Assembly: GCF_029893805.1 (NCBI RefSeq) | Contig: NZ_JARXYP010000002.1 | Coordinates: forward strand, 4,402,001 to 4,466,000 | Source of the DNA: Streptomyces sp. SAI-135 | GTDB lineage: Bacteria > Actinomycetota > Actinomycetes > Streptomycetales > Streptomycetaceae | DNA: 64,000 bases | Reading direction: 5' to 3' | Shown here: piece by piece, positions 1 through 8,714 of the stretch | Layout of the letters: every line of letters starts with the position of its first letter | Position numbering within the stretch: position 1 is the first letter of the stretch | The notes under the pieces: model-generated | The model's input: the letters and a program-made list of their open reading frames with translations, nothing else | What the model was told of the DNA's origin: nothing | Database searches by the model: none | Made by a program: the position numbers and the translations under genes

Positions 1-153
1 GGGATGTGCGTGGTCGCCATGGTGATCCCGCCGCTCGCCGCGATGGTCGCCAACCGGCGCGGCCCCGACGACCGCTGGTGGGACGACCCCTCCGGCGACC
101 CCAAGTCCGACGAGTGGTGGGACGAACTGGACGGGAAGAAGCGCCGGCAGTAG
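1..153 (+). CDS. DUF3099-like small membrane protein, C-terminal part (5' end outside window)
   Basis: Frame 1 is open from the window edge to TAG. It encodes a hydrophobic stretch (VVAMVIPPLAAMVA) followed by a highly charged, Trp/Asp-rich tail ending DELDGKKRRQ. This tail with its DDRWWDDP and DEWWDEL clusters resembles the C-terminus of the short actinobacterial DUF3099 membrane proteins; that family call is from memory. Function is unknown. The gene continues upstream of the window, so no start can be given. The next gene begins 10 bases after the stop and is probably co-transcribed. Confidence 0.6.
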   Translation, partial: GMCVVAMVIPPLAAMVANRRGPDDRWWDDPSGDPKSDEWWDELDGKKRRQ

Positions 154-163
154 GAAGGCGGGC

Positions 164-559
164 ATGTCGTCTTCCGCGAGGCTGTCCACCGTCGTGCTCG
201 ACGCCCACGACGCCCACGAACTGGCCGCCTTCTACCAGCGCCTGCTTGGGTACGTGGTGCGCGCCGAGGAGCCGCACTGGGTGCTCATCGGCCCGCCGCC
301 CGGCACCGCCGGCACGTCCCTCGCCTTCGAGACCGAACCCGAGTACGTCCCGCCGGTCTGGCCCACGCGCGAGCCCGGCGACCAGCAGATGATGCTGCAC
401 CTGGACATCGAGGTGGACGACCTGGAGGCCGAGACCCGGCGGGCGGTGGCGGAGGGGGCACGGCCGGCCGAGTACCAGCCGCAGGACGACGTGCGGGTGC
501 TCTACGACCCGTCCGGGCATCCCTTCTGCCTGTGGACCGGGACTCCCCCCGCGGCCTAG
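164..559 (+). CDS. VOC (glyoxalase/bleomycin-resistance-like) family protein
   Basis: A 131-residue single-domain protein with the vicinal-oxygen-chelate pattern: an N-terminal strand (LSTVVLDAHDAHELAAFYQRLLGY), a central LHLDIEVDDLEA strand pair, and a C-terminal DPSGHPFCLW motif typical of the last beta strand and its metal-site region. Length is normal for a two-betaalphabetabetabeta-module VOC monomer. The ATG follows an AGGAAGGCGG ribosome-binding site closely. Many Streptomyces paralogues are glyoxalase-like proteins of unknown substrate, so no specific reaction is assigned. It follows the DUF3099-like gene by 10 bases and converges with the membrane protein gene downstream. Confidence 0.85.
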   Translation: MSSSARLSTVVLDAHDAHELAAFYQRLLGYVVRAEEPHWVLIGPPPGTAGTSLAFETEPEYVPPVWPTREPGDQQMMLHLDIEVDDLEAETRRAVAEGARPAEYQPQDDVRVLYDPSGHPFCLWTGTPPAA

Positions 560-1752
560 CCGATCGCCCGGCCCAGCACGTACACCGCCGGAGCCGCCGC
601 GGCCAGGGGCAGGGCCACTCCTGCCGTGAAGTGCACGAAGCGGGACGGGTAGTCGTAGCTCGCGACCCGGTGGCCGATCAGTGCGCACACCGCGGCGCCC
701 GCGCCGAGCAGGGCACCCTTCGCGCCGAGGCCCGTCATCCCGCCGACGGCGATGCCCGCGCCGGCCGCCGCGAGCAGCGCGACGACCACGGAGGCCGGGG
801 TCGGCAGGGGCAGCGCGCGGGCCAGGACCGCCACGGCCACCGCGGCCGCGCCGACCGTCACCGCGTCCGGGTCCGCCGCGAGGTGCCCGGTCGCGACGAT
901 CGCCAGGGCCGCCGAGGCGACGGTCGCCATCAGGCCGTACATCCGCTCGTCGGGGTCGGCGTGCGAGCGGAGCTGCATCACCAGGCTGAGCAGGACCCAG
1001 ACGCCGAGGGTGCCGAGGATCGCCGCGGGGCCGTTCTCCCGGCCGGCCGTCAGCAGGGCCGCGTCCGCGACCAGCGCACCGAGGAACGCCAGCGCGATGC
1101 CCTGCCGGGCGGGCCACATGCCGTTCAGCCGGAACCAGCCGGCCGCGGTGACGGCCTGGAGGACGACGAGGGGCACGAGGAGGGCGTACGAGCCGACGGC
1201 CGCGGCGCCGGAGAGCAGCAGGCCGAGCAGCGCGGTGAGCGCGGCGGGCTGCATGCCGGGCTCGATGATCGGGGACCGGCCTTCCAGGCGGGCGCGCTGG
1301 GCGTCGGTGACGCGGGCGTTCCCGGCGAGGGTGGCGGGGCCGTAGTCGGCGGAGGCCGCACCCTGGGTGACCGGCGCGGGGCCGTACGGGGCCGGGTCGT
1401 AAGGGGCCGCGCTGTGAGGGGCCCCGCTGTGAGGGGCCGAGTTGTAGGGGGCCGGGCCGTGCGGGGCGGCGGGGTGCTGTCCCGGGCCTGCGGGCATCTG
1501 CTGCCCCGGGCCGGCGGGCCCCTGCTGTCCGGGGCCGTATCCCTGCGGCTGCGCGTCGTACGCCTGCTGGGGCAGGTACGCCGTGTCCGCGGCCCCCGCG
1601 ACCGGCGCCTGGACCTGGGTCTCCCAGGTCTGGCCCTGCCACTGCTGGGTGTACTGCTGGGCGGCCTGCGGGTCCTCGTACCCCTGCTGGGCGTGGGCCG
1701 GCCAGCCCTGCTGCGGGTACTGGTCGTAGCCCTCGTACGGCTGGTTCGTCAT
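556..1752 (-). CDS. Multi-pass membrane protein with Gln/Pro/Gly-rich N-terminus
   Basis: About 398 residues. The first ~140 residues are low-complexity and rich in Gln, Pro, Gly, Tyr and Ala, with repeated APYxxAPxS-like units, and are presumably cytosolic. The remainder contains about eight to nine hydrophobic helices. The ATG at 1752 sits five bases after AGGAGGG; an in-frame GTG six bases upstream would overlap the ribosome-binding site, so ATG is preferred. The start lies directly after the stop of the MoaD-like gene, implying translational coupling. I recognise no enzymatic motif; such proteins are annotated as hypothetical in Streptomyces. Its tail overlaps the convergent VOC gene by four bases. 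Confidence 0.8.
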   Translation of the reverse strand: MTNQPYEGYDQYPQQGWPAHAQQGYEDPQAAQQYTQQWQGQTWETQVQAPVAGAADTAYLPQQAYDAQPQGYGPGQQGPAGPGQQMPAGPGQHPAAPHGPAPYNSAPHSGAPHSAAPYDPAPYGPAPVTQGAASADYGPATLAGNARVTDAQRARLEGRSPIIEPGMQPAALTALLGLLLSGAAAVGSYALLVPLVVLQAVTAAGWFRLNGMWPARQGIALAFLGALVADAALLTAGRENGPAAILGTLGVWVLLSLVMQLRSHADPDERMYGLMATVASAALAIVATGHLAADPDAVTVGAAAVAVAVLARALPLPTPASVVVALLAAAGAGIAVGGMTGLGAKGALLGAGAAVCALIGHRVASYDYPSRFVHFTAGVALPLAAAAPAVYVLGRAIG

Positions 1753-1754
1753 CG

Positions 1755-2009
1755 TCACCCTCCTGCGAACGGCGGGAGCACCTCGACCGTGCCGCCGTCG
1801 GCCAGCCGTACCGTCTCATGTCCGCGGGTGCCCACGGGGTCACCGTCGACGAGGAACGAGCATCGCCGCAGGACCCGCACGAGCTCGCCGGGGTGTCGCG
1901 CGCGCGCCGCGTCCAGCGCCTCGGCGAGCGTGGCCGCGTCGAACGGCTCCTCGGCGATCCCGGCCGCGGCCTTCGCGGCGGCCCAGTAGCGCACCGTGAC
2001 CTTTGGCAT
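1755..2009 (-). CDS. MoaD/ThiS family ubiquitin-like sulfur carrier
   Basis: An 84-residue beta-grasp protein starting MPKVTVRYWAAAKAAAGI and ending in Gly-Gly (LPPFAGG). The terminal diglycine is the site where MoaD and ThiS proteins are adenylated and thiocarboxylated. Sequence length and the RYWAAAK start fit molybdopterin-synthase small subunits better than ThiS, but no moaE or moeB is nearby, so the pathway is unproven. The ATG is chosen because it follows GAGGAAG with good spacing; an in-frame TTG 12 bases upstream lacks a ribosome-binding site. It is the first gene of a two-gene unit with the following membrane protein. Confidence 0.8.
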   Translation of the reverse strand: MPKVTVRYWAAAKAAAGIAEEPFDAATLAEALDAARARHPGELVRVLRRCSFLVDGDPVGTRGHETVRLADGGTVEVLPPFAGG

Positions 2010-2046
2010 CCGCTTCCTCAATCGTTCGGTGGTGTACGGGGCCAGG

Positions 2047-2895
2047 CTAGCCGCCCGCTGTGACAGCCCAGTCCCCGATCCGGCCGAGGAGCTCGTCGCC
2101 GACCGCGTGCTCGGCGTGGCCCATGGGCTCGATCCACAGCTCGGCGTGGTCGCCCGCGGCCTCCGCGAGCATCCGCGGGTGGTCGAGGGGGAAGTAGCCG
2201 TCGCGGTCGCCGTGGACGATGAGCAGGGGGGCGGGGGCGATCCTCGGGACCGCCTCGACCGGGGAGAGGGGGACGGGGTCCCAGTCCCGGTGGTGGATGC
2301 GGGTGCGGAAGCCGTAGCGGCTCACCAGACGGCCCGCGGGGCGGGTCACCAGCCAGTGGAGCCTGCGCATGGGGGCCGTGCCGCGGTAGTACCAGCGGGC
2401 CGGGGCGCTGACCGAGACCACCGCGTCCACTCCGCCGCCGCTCTCGCGCCCGTACAGCGCCGCGTGCCGCAGCACCACCGAACCGCCCATGGAGAAGCCG
2501 ACGGTCACCACGCGCGCGTGCCCGAGTTCGCGGGCCCACGCCACCGCGGCGGCCAGGTCCAGCACCTCGCGGTCGCCGACGGTCGAGCGGCCGCCGGAGG
2601 CTCCGTGGCCGCGGAAGGAGAAAGTGACCACGCCCGCGTACCGCGTCAGCGCCCGCACCACCCGGCGAACATGCGGGCGATCCACATCGCCGGTGAAACC
2701 GTGCGCGATCACGAACACCAGGTCGCGCGCGGGTGACCGGGAGGCGTCGTATACGAAGGAGGGCGGATCGTATACGGAATCGATCGTCACACCGTCGTCG
2801 GTGTGCAGAAACGTCCGTATAGGTGCAGGTCTGGGTGTCTCAGAGTGCGGACTTCCCGTGGAACGCAGCACACGACCTGCCGGATCAATGCTCAT
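2047..2895 (-). CDS. Alpha/beta hydrolase (serine hydrolase)
   Basis: A 282-residue alpha/beta-hydrolase. Visible elements are the oxyanion HGF motif (about residue 65), the GFSMGG nucleophile elbow with Ser136, and a C-terminal HGDRDGYF Asp and GHAEHA His that complete the triad. Similar proteins act as esterases or lysophospholipases; the substrate is unknown. ATG at 2895 is chosen because the 29 codons upstream encode an unlikely Arg/His-rich segment. No clear Shine-Dalgarno precedes it; GAGAAT lies seven bases upstream and could be the -10 of a leaderless transcript, which is inference. It is transcribed divergently from glnR. Confidence 0.85.
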   Translation of the reverse strand: MSIDPAGRVLRSTGSPHSETPRPAPIRTFLHTDDGVTIDSVYDPPSFVYDASRSPARDLVFVIAHGFTGDVDRPHVRRVVRALTRYAGVVTFSFRGHGASGGRSTVGDREVLDLAAAVAWARELGHARVVTVGFSMGGSVVLRHAALYGRESGGGVDAVVSVSAPARWYYRGTAPMRRLHWLVTRPAGRLVSRYGFRTRIHHRDWDPVPLSPVEAVPRIAPAPLLIVHGDRDGYFPLDHPRMLAEAAGDHAELWIEPMGHAEHAVGDELLGRIGDWAVTAGG

Positions 2896-3014
2896 GTGGG
2901 CTATTCTCGTCGGAACAGGACTCGGGCAATGCAGCCCCCGGGTCCTTTTGTGCTTTCGGATACCCCTGTATACGAAGGCCATGACCCTCGCGGGACCGAG
3001 GAGGAACCAGACGT

Positions 3015-3782
3015 ATGAGTTCTCTGCTGCTCCTGACCAACGCCCTCCAGCCGTCGACGGAGGTGCTTCCGGCCCTCGGCCTGCTCCTGCACAACGTGCG
3101 TGTGGCCCCGGCGGAGGGCCCCGCTCTCGTCGACACCCCCGGTGCCGACGTCATCCTGATCGACGGACGCCGTGACCTGCCCCAGGTCCGCAGCCTGTGC
3201 CAGCTGCTGCGCTCGACCGGGCCCGGCTGTCCGCTCATCCTCGTCGTCACCGAGGGCGGCCTGGCCGCCGTCACCGCCGACTGGGGCATCGACGACGTGC
3301 TCCTCGACACCGCCGGCCCGGCCGAGGTCGAGGCGCGCCTGCGTCTGGCCATGGGCCGGCAGCAGATCGTCAACGACGACTCCCCCATGGAGATCCGCAA
3401 CGGCGACCTCTCGGTCGACGAGGCGACGTACTCCGCGAAGCTCAAGGGCCGGGTCCTCGACCTCACCTTCAAGGAGTTCGAGCTCCTCAAGTACCTCGCC
3501 CAGCACCCGGGCCGCGTCTTCACGCGCGCGCAGCTGCTCCAGGAGGTCTGGGGCTACGACTACTTCGGCGGCACCCGGACGGTCGACGTGCACGTACGAC
3601 GGCTGCGCGCCAAGCTCGGCCCCGAGCACGAGTCGCTGATCGGGACCGTCCGGAACGTCGGTTATCGATTCGTTACGCCCGAGAAGGGCGAGCGGGTCCC
3701 CGACGAGGCGAAGGCCAAGGCGGACCGGGCAAAGACGGAGGATGCGGACGAGAGCGCCGCCCTTGAGGACGTAGAGGCATAA
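3015..3782 (+). CDS. glnR: GlnR, OmpR-family orphan response regulator of nitrogen metabolism
   Basis: A 255-residue protein with an atypical receiver domain (about 1-115) and a C-terminal OmpR/PhoB winged helix (about 130-222; motif EFELLKYLAQHPGRVFTR and the VDVHVRRLRAKLG recognition helix). The sequence matches my memory of Streptomyces GlnR, the master activator/repressor of glnA, amtB, nirB and other ammonium-assimilation genes. Asp50 (VILID) is present, but the acidic pair that binds magnesium near the N-terminus is replaced by LTNA, consistent with the known phosphorylation-independent receiver. No histidine kinase gene is adjacent, as expected for an orphan regulator. The tail after residue 225 is acidic/Lys-rich and variable. 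Confidence 0.95.
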   Translation: MSSLLLLTNALQPSTEVLPALGLLLHNVRVAPAEGPALVDTPGADVILIDGRRDLPQVRSLCQLLRSTGPGCPLILVVTEGGLAAVTADWGIDDVLLDTAGPAEVEARLRLAMGRQQIVNDDSPMEIRNGDLSVDEATYSAKLKGRVLDLTFKEFELLKYLAQHPGRVFTRAQLLQEVWGYDYFGGTRTVDVHVRRLRAKLGPEHESLIGTVRNVGYRFVTPEKGERVPDEAKAKADRAKTEDADESAALEDVEA

Positions 3783-3901
3783 CGGGTCCCGCGCATGGGC
3801 ATGGCTCCGGCACCGACGCACCGCCGCACGCCTCGCGGCGGGTGTACGGGGACCTCCTTCACGCCCTGCCCAGAGCGGGTCCATCCGCGTAGACTCCGCG
3901 C

Positions 3902-4924
3902 GTGGCCAAGGTAACCAGGGATGATGTGGCGAGACTCGCGGGGACGTCCACCGCGGTGGTCAGCTATGTCATCAACAACGGACCCCGGCCGGTTGCCCCG
4001 GCCACGCGCGAGCGTGTCCTCGCCGCGATCAAGGAGCTGGGGTACCGGCCCGACCGGGTGGCCCAGGCGATGGCGTCCCGGCGCACCGATCTCATAGGCC
4101 TGATCGTGCCGGACGCGCGCCAGCCGTTCTTCGCGGAGATGGCGCACGCGGTGGAACAGGCCGCGTCCGAGCGCGGGAAGATGGTGCTCGTCGGGAACTC
4201 CGACTACATCGGCGAGCGCGAGGTCCACTATCTGCGGGCGTTCCTCGGGATGCGCGTCTCCGGCCTGATCCTGGTCTCGCACGCGCTGAACGACAACGCG
4301 GCCGCCGAGATCGAGGCGTGGGACGCCCGGGTCGTCCTGCTGCACGAGCGGCCGGAGGCGATCGACGACGTCGCCGTCGTCCTCGACGACCTCACCGGCG
4401 CGAAGACCGCCGTCGAGCACCTGCTGGGCCACGGCTACCCCTACGTCGCCTGTATGGGCGGCACGGCCGACACCCCCTCCGTCGGTGACCCGGTCTCCGA
4501 CCACGTGGAGGGCTGGCGGCAGGCCATGGACGAGGCCGGGCTCCCGACCGAGGGACGGCTGTTCGAGGCGCCGTACAACCGCTACGACGCGTACAAGGTG
4601 GCGCTGGAGATCCTCGCCGGGCCGCGGCGCCCGCCGGCCATCTTCTGCTCCACCGACGACCAGGCGATCGGCCTGCTGCGGGCCGCGCGCGAGTTGCGCA
4701 TCGACGTGCCCGGAGAACTGGCGGTCATCGGGTTCGACGACATCAAGGAAGCCGCGCTCGCGGACCCGCCGATGACGACCATCGCCTCGGACCGGTCGGC
4801 GATGGCCCGGGCCGCGGTGGACCTGGTGCTCGACGACGGCCTGCGGGTCGCGGGCTCCCGCCGGGAGCGGCTGAAGGTGTTCCCCTCGAAGCTGGTCGTG
4901 CGCCGCTCCTGCGGCTGCGAGTGA
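3902..4924 (+). CDS. LacI-family transcriptional regulator
   Basis: A 340-residue repressor-type protein. The N-terminal LacI helix-turn-helix (VTRDDVARLAGTSTAVVSYV) and hinge region (YRPDRVAQAMASRRTDLIG) are followed by a periplasmic-binding-protein-like effector domain with LIVPDARQPFFAEM and the conserved VIGFDDI motif. It ends in a Cys-containing RRSCGCE tail common in actinobacterial members. GTG is the start, two bases into the line of a short 5' leader with no strong ribosome-binding site. No sugar transporter is next to it, so the effector and target are unknown; it may regulate itself or a remote carbohydrate locus. Confidence 0.9.
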   Translation: MAKVTRDDVARLAGTSTAVVSYVINNGPRPVAPATRERVLAAIKELGYRPDRVAQAMASRRTDLIGLIVPDARQPFFAEMAHAVEQAASERGKMVLVGNSDYIGEREVHYLRAFLGMRVSGLILVSHALNDNAAAEIEAWDARVVLLHERPEAIDDVAVVLDDLTGAKTAVEHLLGHGYPYVACMGGTADTPSVGDPVSDHVEGWRQAMDEAGLPTEGRLFEAPYNRYDAYKVALEILAGPRRPPAIFCSTDDQAIGLLRAARELRIDVPGELAVIGFDDIKEAALADPPMTTIASDRSAMARAAVDLVLDDGLRVAGSRRERLKVFPSKLVVRRSCGCE

Positions 4925-5055
4925 GCTTCCTTAGAGCCGTCTGAGAACTCCCGGCCGGAGGCCAGCGGCGGCTTTATATCGGGCATACGAGGTTCTGCCG
5001 GGCTTCTCAGCAAGCACTCAGGGAGCTCTCATGGTCGCGGGACAAGCTTTTTGTC

Positions 5056-6210
5056 ATGACCGAGAGCTTCCGCCGCGACGGCGAGTACGAGCAGTACGAG
5101 ACCCCCTACCAGGGCGCCCAGCAGCAGCACGCTTCGTCGCCCGTGAACCCCGAGTGGCCGCCCCCGCCGGCCCAGCCGCCGACGGCACCCCCGCAGCCCG
5201 CCACGCCTTCGCAGCCCGCCGCCTTCGCCGCCGAGGGCGCCGGCTCGTACGGCGGTGACGGCGACGGCGGCGGAACCGCTCTCCTCACCGCGCCCCCCGC
5301 CGAGCCCGCGCCCCCCGCCGAGCCCGCGGCGCCCGCTCCGAAGCGGCGCACCCGCGGCCCGCTCGCCCTCCTCGCCGCCGTCGCGATCGTCGCCGCGGCC
5401 GTCGGAGGCGGCACCGCCTACGGCATCCAGGAGCTGACCGGCAACGACACGGTCGCCTCCAGCAGCACCAGCACCAACGTGGTGCCGTCCTCCGCCAAGG
5501 GCACGGTCGCCGGGGTCGCCAAGGCGGTCAGCCCGAGCATCGTCGAGATCAACGCCACCTCGAACGCCGGGGAGTCCACCGGATCCGGCGTGATCATCAC
5601 CGGTGACGGCGAGATCATCACCAACAACCACGTCATCTCCGGCGCCTCCACCATCAAGGTGAGCACCAGCGACGGCAAGACCTACACCGCGAAGGTCGTC
5701 GGCACCGACAGCAAGAAGGACCTCGCCCTCATCAAGCTGGAGAACGCCTCCGGCCTGACCGCGGCCACCCTCGGCAACTCCGACGGCGTCCAGGTCGGCG
5801 ACCAGGTCGTGGCGATCGGCTCCCCCGAGGGCCTGACCGGCACCGTGACCAGCGGCATCGTCTCCGCCCTGAACCGGGACGTGACCGTCGCGACCGACGA
5901 GGGCCAGAGCCAGAACCAGGGCGGCAACGGACAGTGGCCGTTCGAGTTCGGCGGCCGGCAGTTCAACGGCGACACCGGCTCGTCCACGACGACCTACAAG
6001 GCGATCCAGACGGACGCGTCCCTCAACCCCGGCAACTCCGGCGGCGCGCTCATCGACATGAACGGCAACATCATCGGCATCAACTCCGCGATGTACTCCG
6101 CCAGTTCGGACTCGTCCACGGCCGGCAGCGCGGGCCTCGGCTTCTCCATCCCGATCAACACCGTCAAGTCCGACCTGGCCACGCTGCGGGCCGGCGGCAC
6201 CGACAGCTGA
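5056..6210 (+). CDS. Membrane-anchored HtrA/DegP-type trypsin-like serine protease lacking a PDZ domain
   Basis: 384 residues. A Pro/Gln-rich cytosolic arm (1-95) leads to one membrane helix (about 101-121), then an extracytoplasmic chymotrypsin-fold domain with His192 (TNNHVIS), Asp222 (KDLALIKL) and Ser328 (NPGNSGGALID). The usual C-terminal PDZ domain is absent: the protein stops about 20 residues after the protease core, at GGTDS. It is probably a quality-control or signalling protease at the cell surface. A small gene and a two-component pair follow on the same strand, an arrangement similar to the mycobacterial pepD-mprAB locus, suggesting envelope-stress control; that link is inference. 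Confidence 0.9.
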   Translation: MTESFRRDGEYEQYETPYQGAQQQHASSPVNPEWPPPPAQPPTAPPQPATPSQPAAFAAEGAGSYGGDGDGGGTALLTAPPAEPAPPAEPAAPAPKRRTRGPLALLAAVAIVAAAVGGGTAYGIQELTGNDTVASSSTSTNVVPSSAKGTVAGVAKAVSPSIVEINATSNAGESTGSGVIITGDGEIITNNHVISGASTIKVSTSDGKTYTAKVVGTDSKKDLALIKLENASGLTAATLGNSDGVQVGDQVVAIGSPEGLTGTVTSGIVSALNRDVTVATDEGQSQNQGGNGQWPFEFGGRQFNGDTGSSTTTYKAIQTDASLNPGNSGGALIDMNGNIIGINSAMYSASSDSSTAGSAGLGFSIPINTVKSDLATLRAGGTDS

Positions 6211-6234
6211 CCCGACCCCCGCGAGGAGCACGTC

Positions 6235-6414
6235 ATGATCAAGCAGGTTTCGCACACGGTGGCCGGTACCGACCCGGCCGGGTTCGCCCTGGCCCTCGAG
6301 GTGGCGTACGCACTGCACGCCCCGGCGCCCCGGGCACCCGAGGTGGCGGCCACGGCGCCGGCCCGCCGCGGGACGACCGCCGCCCGCGGCCGCCGCCGTA
6401 CCGTACGCGGCTGA
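6235..6414 (+). CDS. Small basic protein of 59 residues, function unknown
   Basis: ATG follows GAGGAG at ideal spacing (five bases), 25 bases after the protease stop. The product begins MIKQVSHTVAGTDPAGFALA, has a short amphipathic middle (LEVAYALHAP), and ends in an Arg-rich tail (ARGRRRTVRG). No signal peptide or membrane helix is seen. The strong ribosome-binding site, G/C third-position bias and position between the protease and the response regulator argue for a real gene. It is likely co-transcribed with the protease gene. I do not recognise a family. Confidence 0.6.
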   Translation: MIKQVSHTVAGTDPAGFALALEVAYALHAPAPRAPEVAATAPARRGTTAARGRRRTVRG

Positions 6415-6521
6415 CCGCCTGCCGGAGCAGGTCCTTCAGCGCCGACGGGGAACCGTGCGAGGCTGAAAGCGTTCACCGACTCAGTCCCGTTCTCCCCACC
6501 GCACCCGAGGAATCCCGAGCC

Positions 6522-7259
6522 ATGAGCCCCGCCGAAGGCGACCGTGACCCCCAGCGCATCCTGATCGTCGACGACGAGCCGGCGGTGCGCGAAGCACTCC
6601 AGCGCAGCCTCGCCTTCGAGGGCTACGACACCGAGGTCGCCGTGGACGGCGCGGACGCCCTCGACAAGGCGACCGCGTACCGGCCCGACCTGGTCGTCCT
6701 CGACATCCAGATGCCCCGCATGGACGGGCTCACGGCCGCCCGGCGCATCCGCGGGGCGGGCGACACGACCCCCATCCTGATGCTGACGGCCCGCGACACG
6801 GTCGGCGACCGGGTCACCGGGCTCGACGCGGGCGCCGACGACTACCTGGTCAAGCCGTTCGAACTGGACGAACTGTTCGCCCGGGTCCGGGCGCTGCTGC
6901 GGCGGTCCTCCTACGCGGCGGCGGCCGGAGCGGCGGCGGCCGAGGACGACGAGGCGCTCACCTTCGCCGACCTGCGGATGGACCTCGCGACGCGTGAGGT
7001 CACCCGGGCGGGCCGGCCGGTGGAGCTGACCCGCACGGAGTTCACCCTGCTGGAGATGTTCATGGCCCACCCGCGCCAGGTCCTCACCCGTGAGCAGATC
7101 CTGAAGGCGGTCTGGGGCTTCGACTTCGAGCCCTCCTCCAATTCGCTGGACGTCTACGTCATGTACCTGCGCCGCAAGACGGAGGCGGGCGGCGAGCCGC
7201 GGCTCGTGCACACCGTGCGGGGCGTCGGGTACGTGCTGCGGCAGGGTGGCGCGGAGTGA
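6522..7259 (+). CDS. OmpR/PhoB-family response regulator
   Basis: 245 residues: a canonical receiver (VDDEP acidic pair, phospho-acceptor Asp61 in VVLDIQMPRMDG, LVKPFE lysine) and a winged-helix DNA-binding domain (VELTRTEFTLLEMFMAHPRQVLTREQI ... VYVMYLRRKTE). ATG at 6522 has GAGGAA upstream; the open frame extends further 5' but those codons overlap the small gene and are not protein-like. The stop overlaps the kinase GTG by four bases, so the pair is translationally coupled. Closest family resemblance is to MprA-like envelope-stress regulators, partly because a PepD/HtrA-like protease gene precedes it. Confidence 0.92.
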   Translation: MSPAEGDRDPQRILIVDDEPAVREALQRSLAFEGYDTEVAVDGADALDKATAYRPDLVVLDIQMPRMDGLTAARRIRGAGDTTPILMLTARDTVGDRVTGLDAGADDYLVKPFELDELFARVRALLRRSSYAAAAGAAAAEDDEALTFADLRMDLATREVTRAGRPVELTRTEFTLLEMFMAHPRQVLTREQILKAVWGFDFEPSSNSLDVYVMYLRRKTEAGGEPRLVHTVRGVGYVLRQGGAE

Positions 7260-8695
7260 ACAGGCTCGTACGCCGGTACCGGTCCCTTCCGATCCGGTCC
7301 CGTCTGGCGCTGCTGGTGGCGGCGGCGGTGGCGTTCGCGGTGGCGGCGGTGTCGGTGACGTGCTGGTTCATCGTGCAGGGGAAGCTGTACGACCAGGTCG
7401 ACGGCGACCTGAAGGAGATGGCCAGCAGGCCCGGCACGGTCCAGTCGCTGCTCCAGAGGTGTACGCAGGCCCCGGCGAAGAACACCCAGGTGTTCCCCGG
7501 CCGGAACGACTACGTCCAGGCCATCAAGGCGGAGGGCGACCCCTGTGTCGACCCGAACTCCCCGGGCACGGTCAAGGTGACGGGTGCCGACAAGAGGGTC
7601 ATCGAGACGGCGAGCGGCAGCACGATCTACTTCCGCAACGGCACCGACGAGGACGGCAACTCCGTACGGGTGCTGACCCGGTACCTGGGCGTCGACACCA
7701 GCGATTCCCGGGGTGTCGCCCTGCTTCTCGCGGTCCCCCTCAAGAGCACCCAGTCCACCCTCAACGAACTCGCCCTCATCCTCCTCCTCGTCTCGGGCGT
7801 GGGAGTCCTCGGCGCCGGCGCCGCAGGTCTCTTCGTGGCACGGGCCGGCCTCCGCCCCGTCGACAAGCTCACCGAGGCCGTGGAACACGTGGCCCGCACC
7901 GAGGACCTCGGCATCCGCATCCCGGTCGAGGAGGACGCCGAGGACGAGGTGGCCCGGCTGTCGCGGTCGTTCAACTCGATGACGAGCTCCCTCGCCAGCT
8001 CCCGCGAGCTCCAGCAGCAGCTGATCGCCGACGCGGGGCACGAGCTGCGCACCCCGCTCACCTCCCTGCGCACCAACATCGAGCTCCTCACCCGCAGCGA
8101 GGAGACCGGCCGCCCCCTGCCCGAGGGTGACCGCAAGGCACTGCTGGCCTCGGTGAAGGCGCAGATGACCGAACTGGCCGCCCTCATAGGCGATCTTCAG
8201 GAACTGTCCCGCTCGGAAGGCCAGCGCGGCGAACGCGTGCAGGTCGTCTCGCTGGAGGACACCGTCGAGGCCGCCCTGCGCCGGGCACGGCTGCGCGGAC
8301 CGGAACTGACCATCGACGCCTCGCTGGAGCCCTGGTACACCCGTGCGGAACCGGCCGCCCTAGAGCGTGCCGTGGTCAACGTCCTCGACAACGCCGTGAA
8401 GTTCAGCCCCGACGGCGGCACGGTCGAGGTGCGGCTCAGCGAGGGGGTGCTGACCGTCCGGGACCACGGCCCCGGCATCCCCGCCGAGGAACTCCCATAC
8501 GTCTTCGACCGCTTCTGGCGCTCCCCCAGCGCCCGCGCCCTGCCCGGCTCCGGCCTCGGCCTGTCCATCGTGGCCCGCACGGTCCGGCAGTCCGGCGGCG
8601 AGGTCACCCTCGGGCCCGCCGAGGGCGGCGGCACCGTCGCGACCGTACGGCTGCCGGGAGCGCCGACTCCACCGCCGGAGACGCCCGCGCGGTAG
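7256..8695 (+). CDS. Sensor histidine kinase (MprB-like architecture)
   Basis: 479 residues: first membrane helix about 18-40, an extracytoplasmic sensor of about 120 residues containing two Cys, second helix about 165-190, HAMP linker, HisKA with His262 (ADAGHELRTPL), and a HATPase_c domain with N box (NVLDNAVKFS), G1 (DHGPGIP) and G2 (GSGLGLSIV). It starts with GTG overlapping the regulator stop (GTGA). It should autophosphorylate and phosphorylate the preceding regulator. Domain order and the adjoining protease gene resemble mycobacterial MprAB-PepD, which responds to envelope stress; the signal here is not known. Confidence 0.92.
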   Translation: MNRLVRRYRSLPIRSRLALLVAAAVAFAVAAVSVTCWFIVQGKLYDQVDGDLKEMASRPGTVQSLLQRCTQAPAKNTQVFPGRNDYVQAIKAEGDPCVDPNSPGTVKVTGADKRVIETASGSTIYFRNGTDEDGNSVRVLTRYLGVDTSDSRGVALLLAVPLKSTQSTLNELALILLLVSGVGVLGAGAAGLFVARAGLRPVDKLTEAVEHVARTEDLGIRIPVEEDAEDEVARLSRSFNSMTSSLASSRELQQQLIADAGHELRTPLTSLRTNIELLTRSEETGRPLPEGDRKALLASVKAQMTELAALIGDLQELSRSEGQRGERVQVVSLEDTVEAALRRARLRGPELTIDASLEPWYTRAEPAALERAVVNVLDNAVKFSPDGGTVEVRLSEGVLTVRDHGPGIPAEELPYVFDRFWRSPSARALPGSGLGLSIVARTVRQSGGEVTLGPAEGGGTVATVRLPGAPTPPPETPAR

Positions 8696-8714
8696 GCCGG
8701 TCCGGGCGGCAACC

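Noticed and set aside
532..1989. Long plus-strand frame opposite the membrane protein gene
   Set aside because: It is an Arg/Gly-rich mirror of the minus-strand membrane protein and MoaD-like genes; the G/C third-position pattern fits the minus strand.
5029..7211. Minus-strand frames opposite the protease and two-component genes
   Set aside because: Low-complexity Gly/Val/Asp-rich antisense products; the plus strand carries recognised catalytic and phosphorylation motifs.
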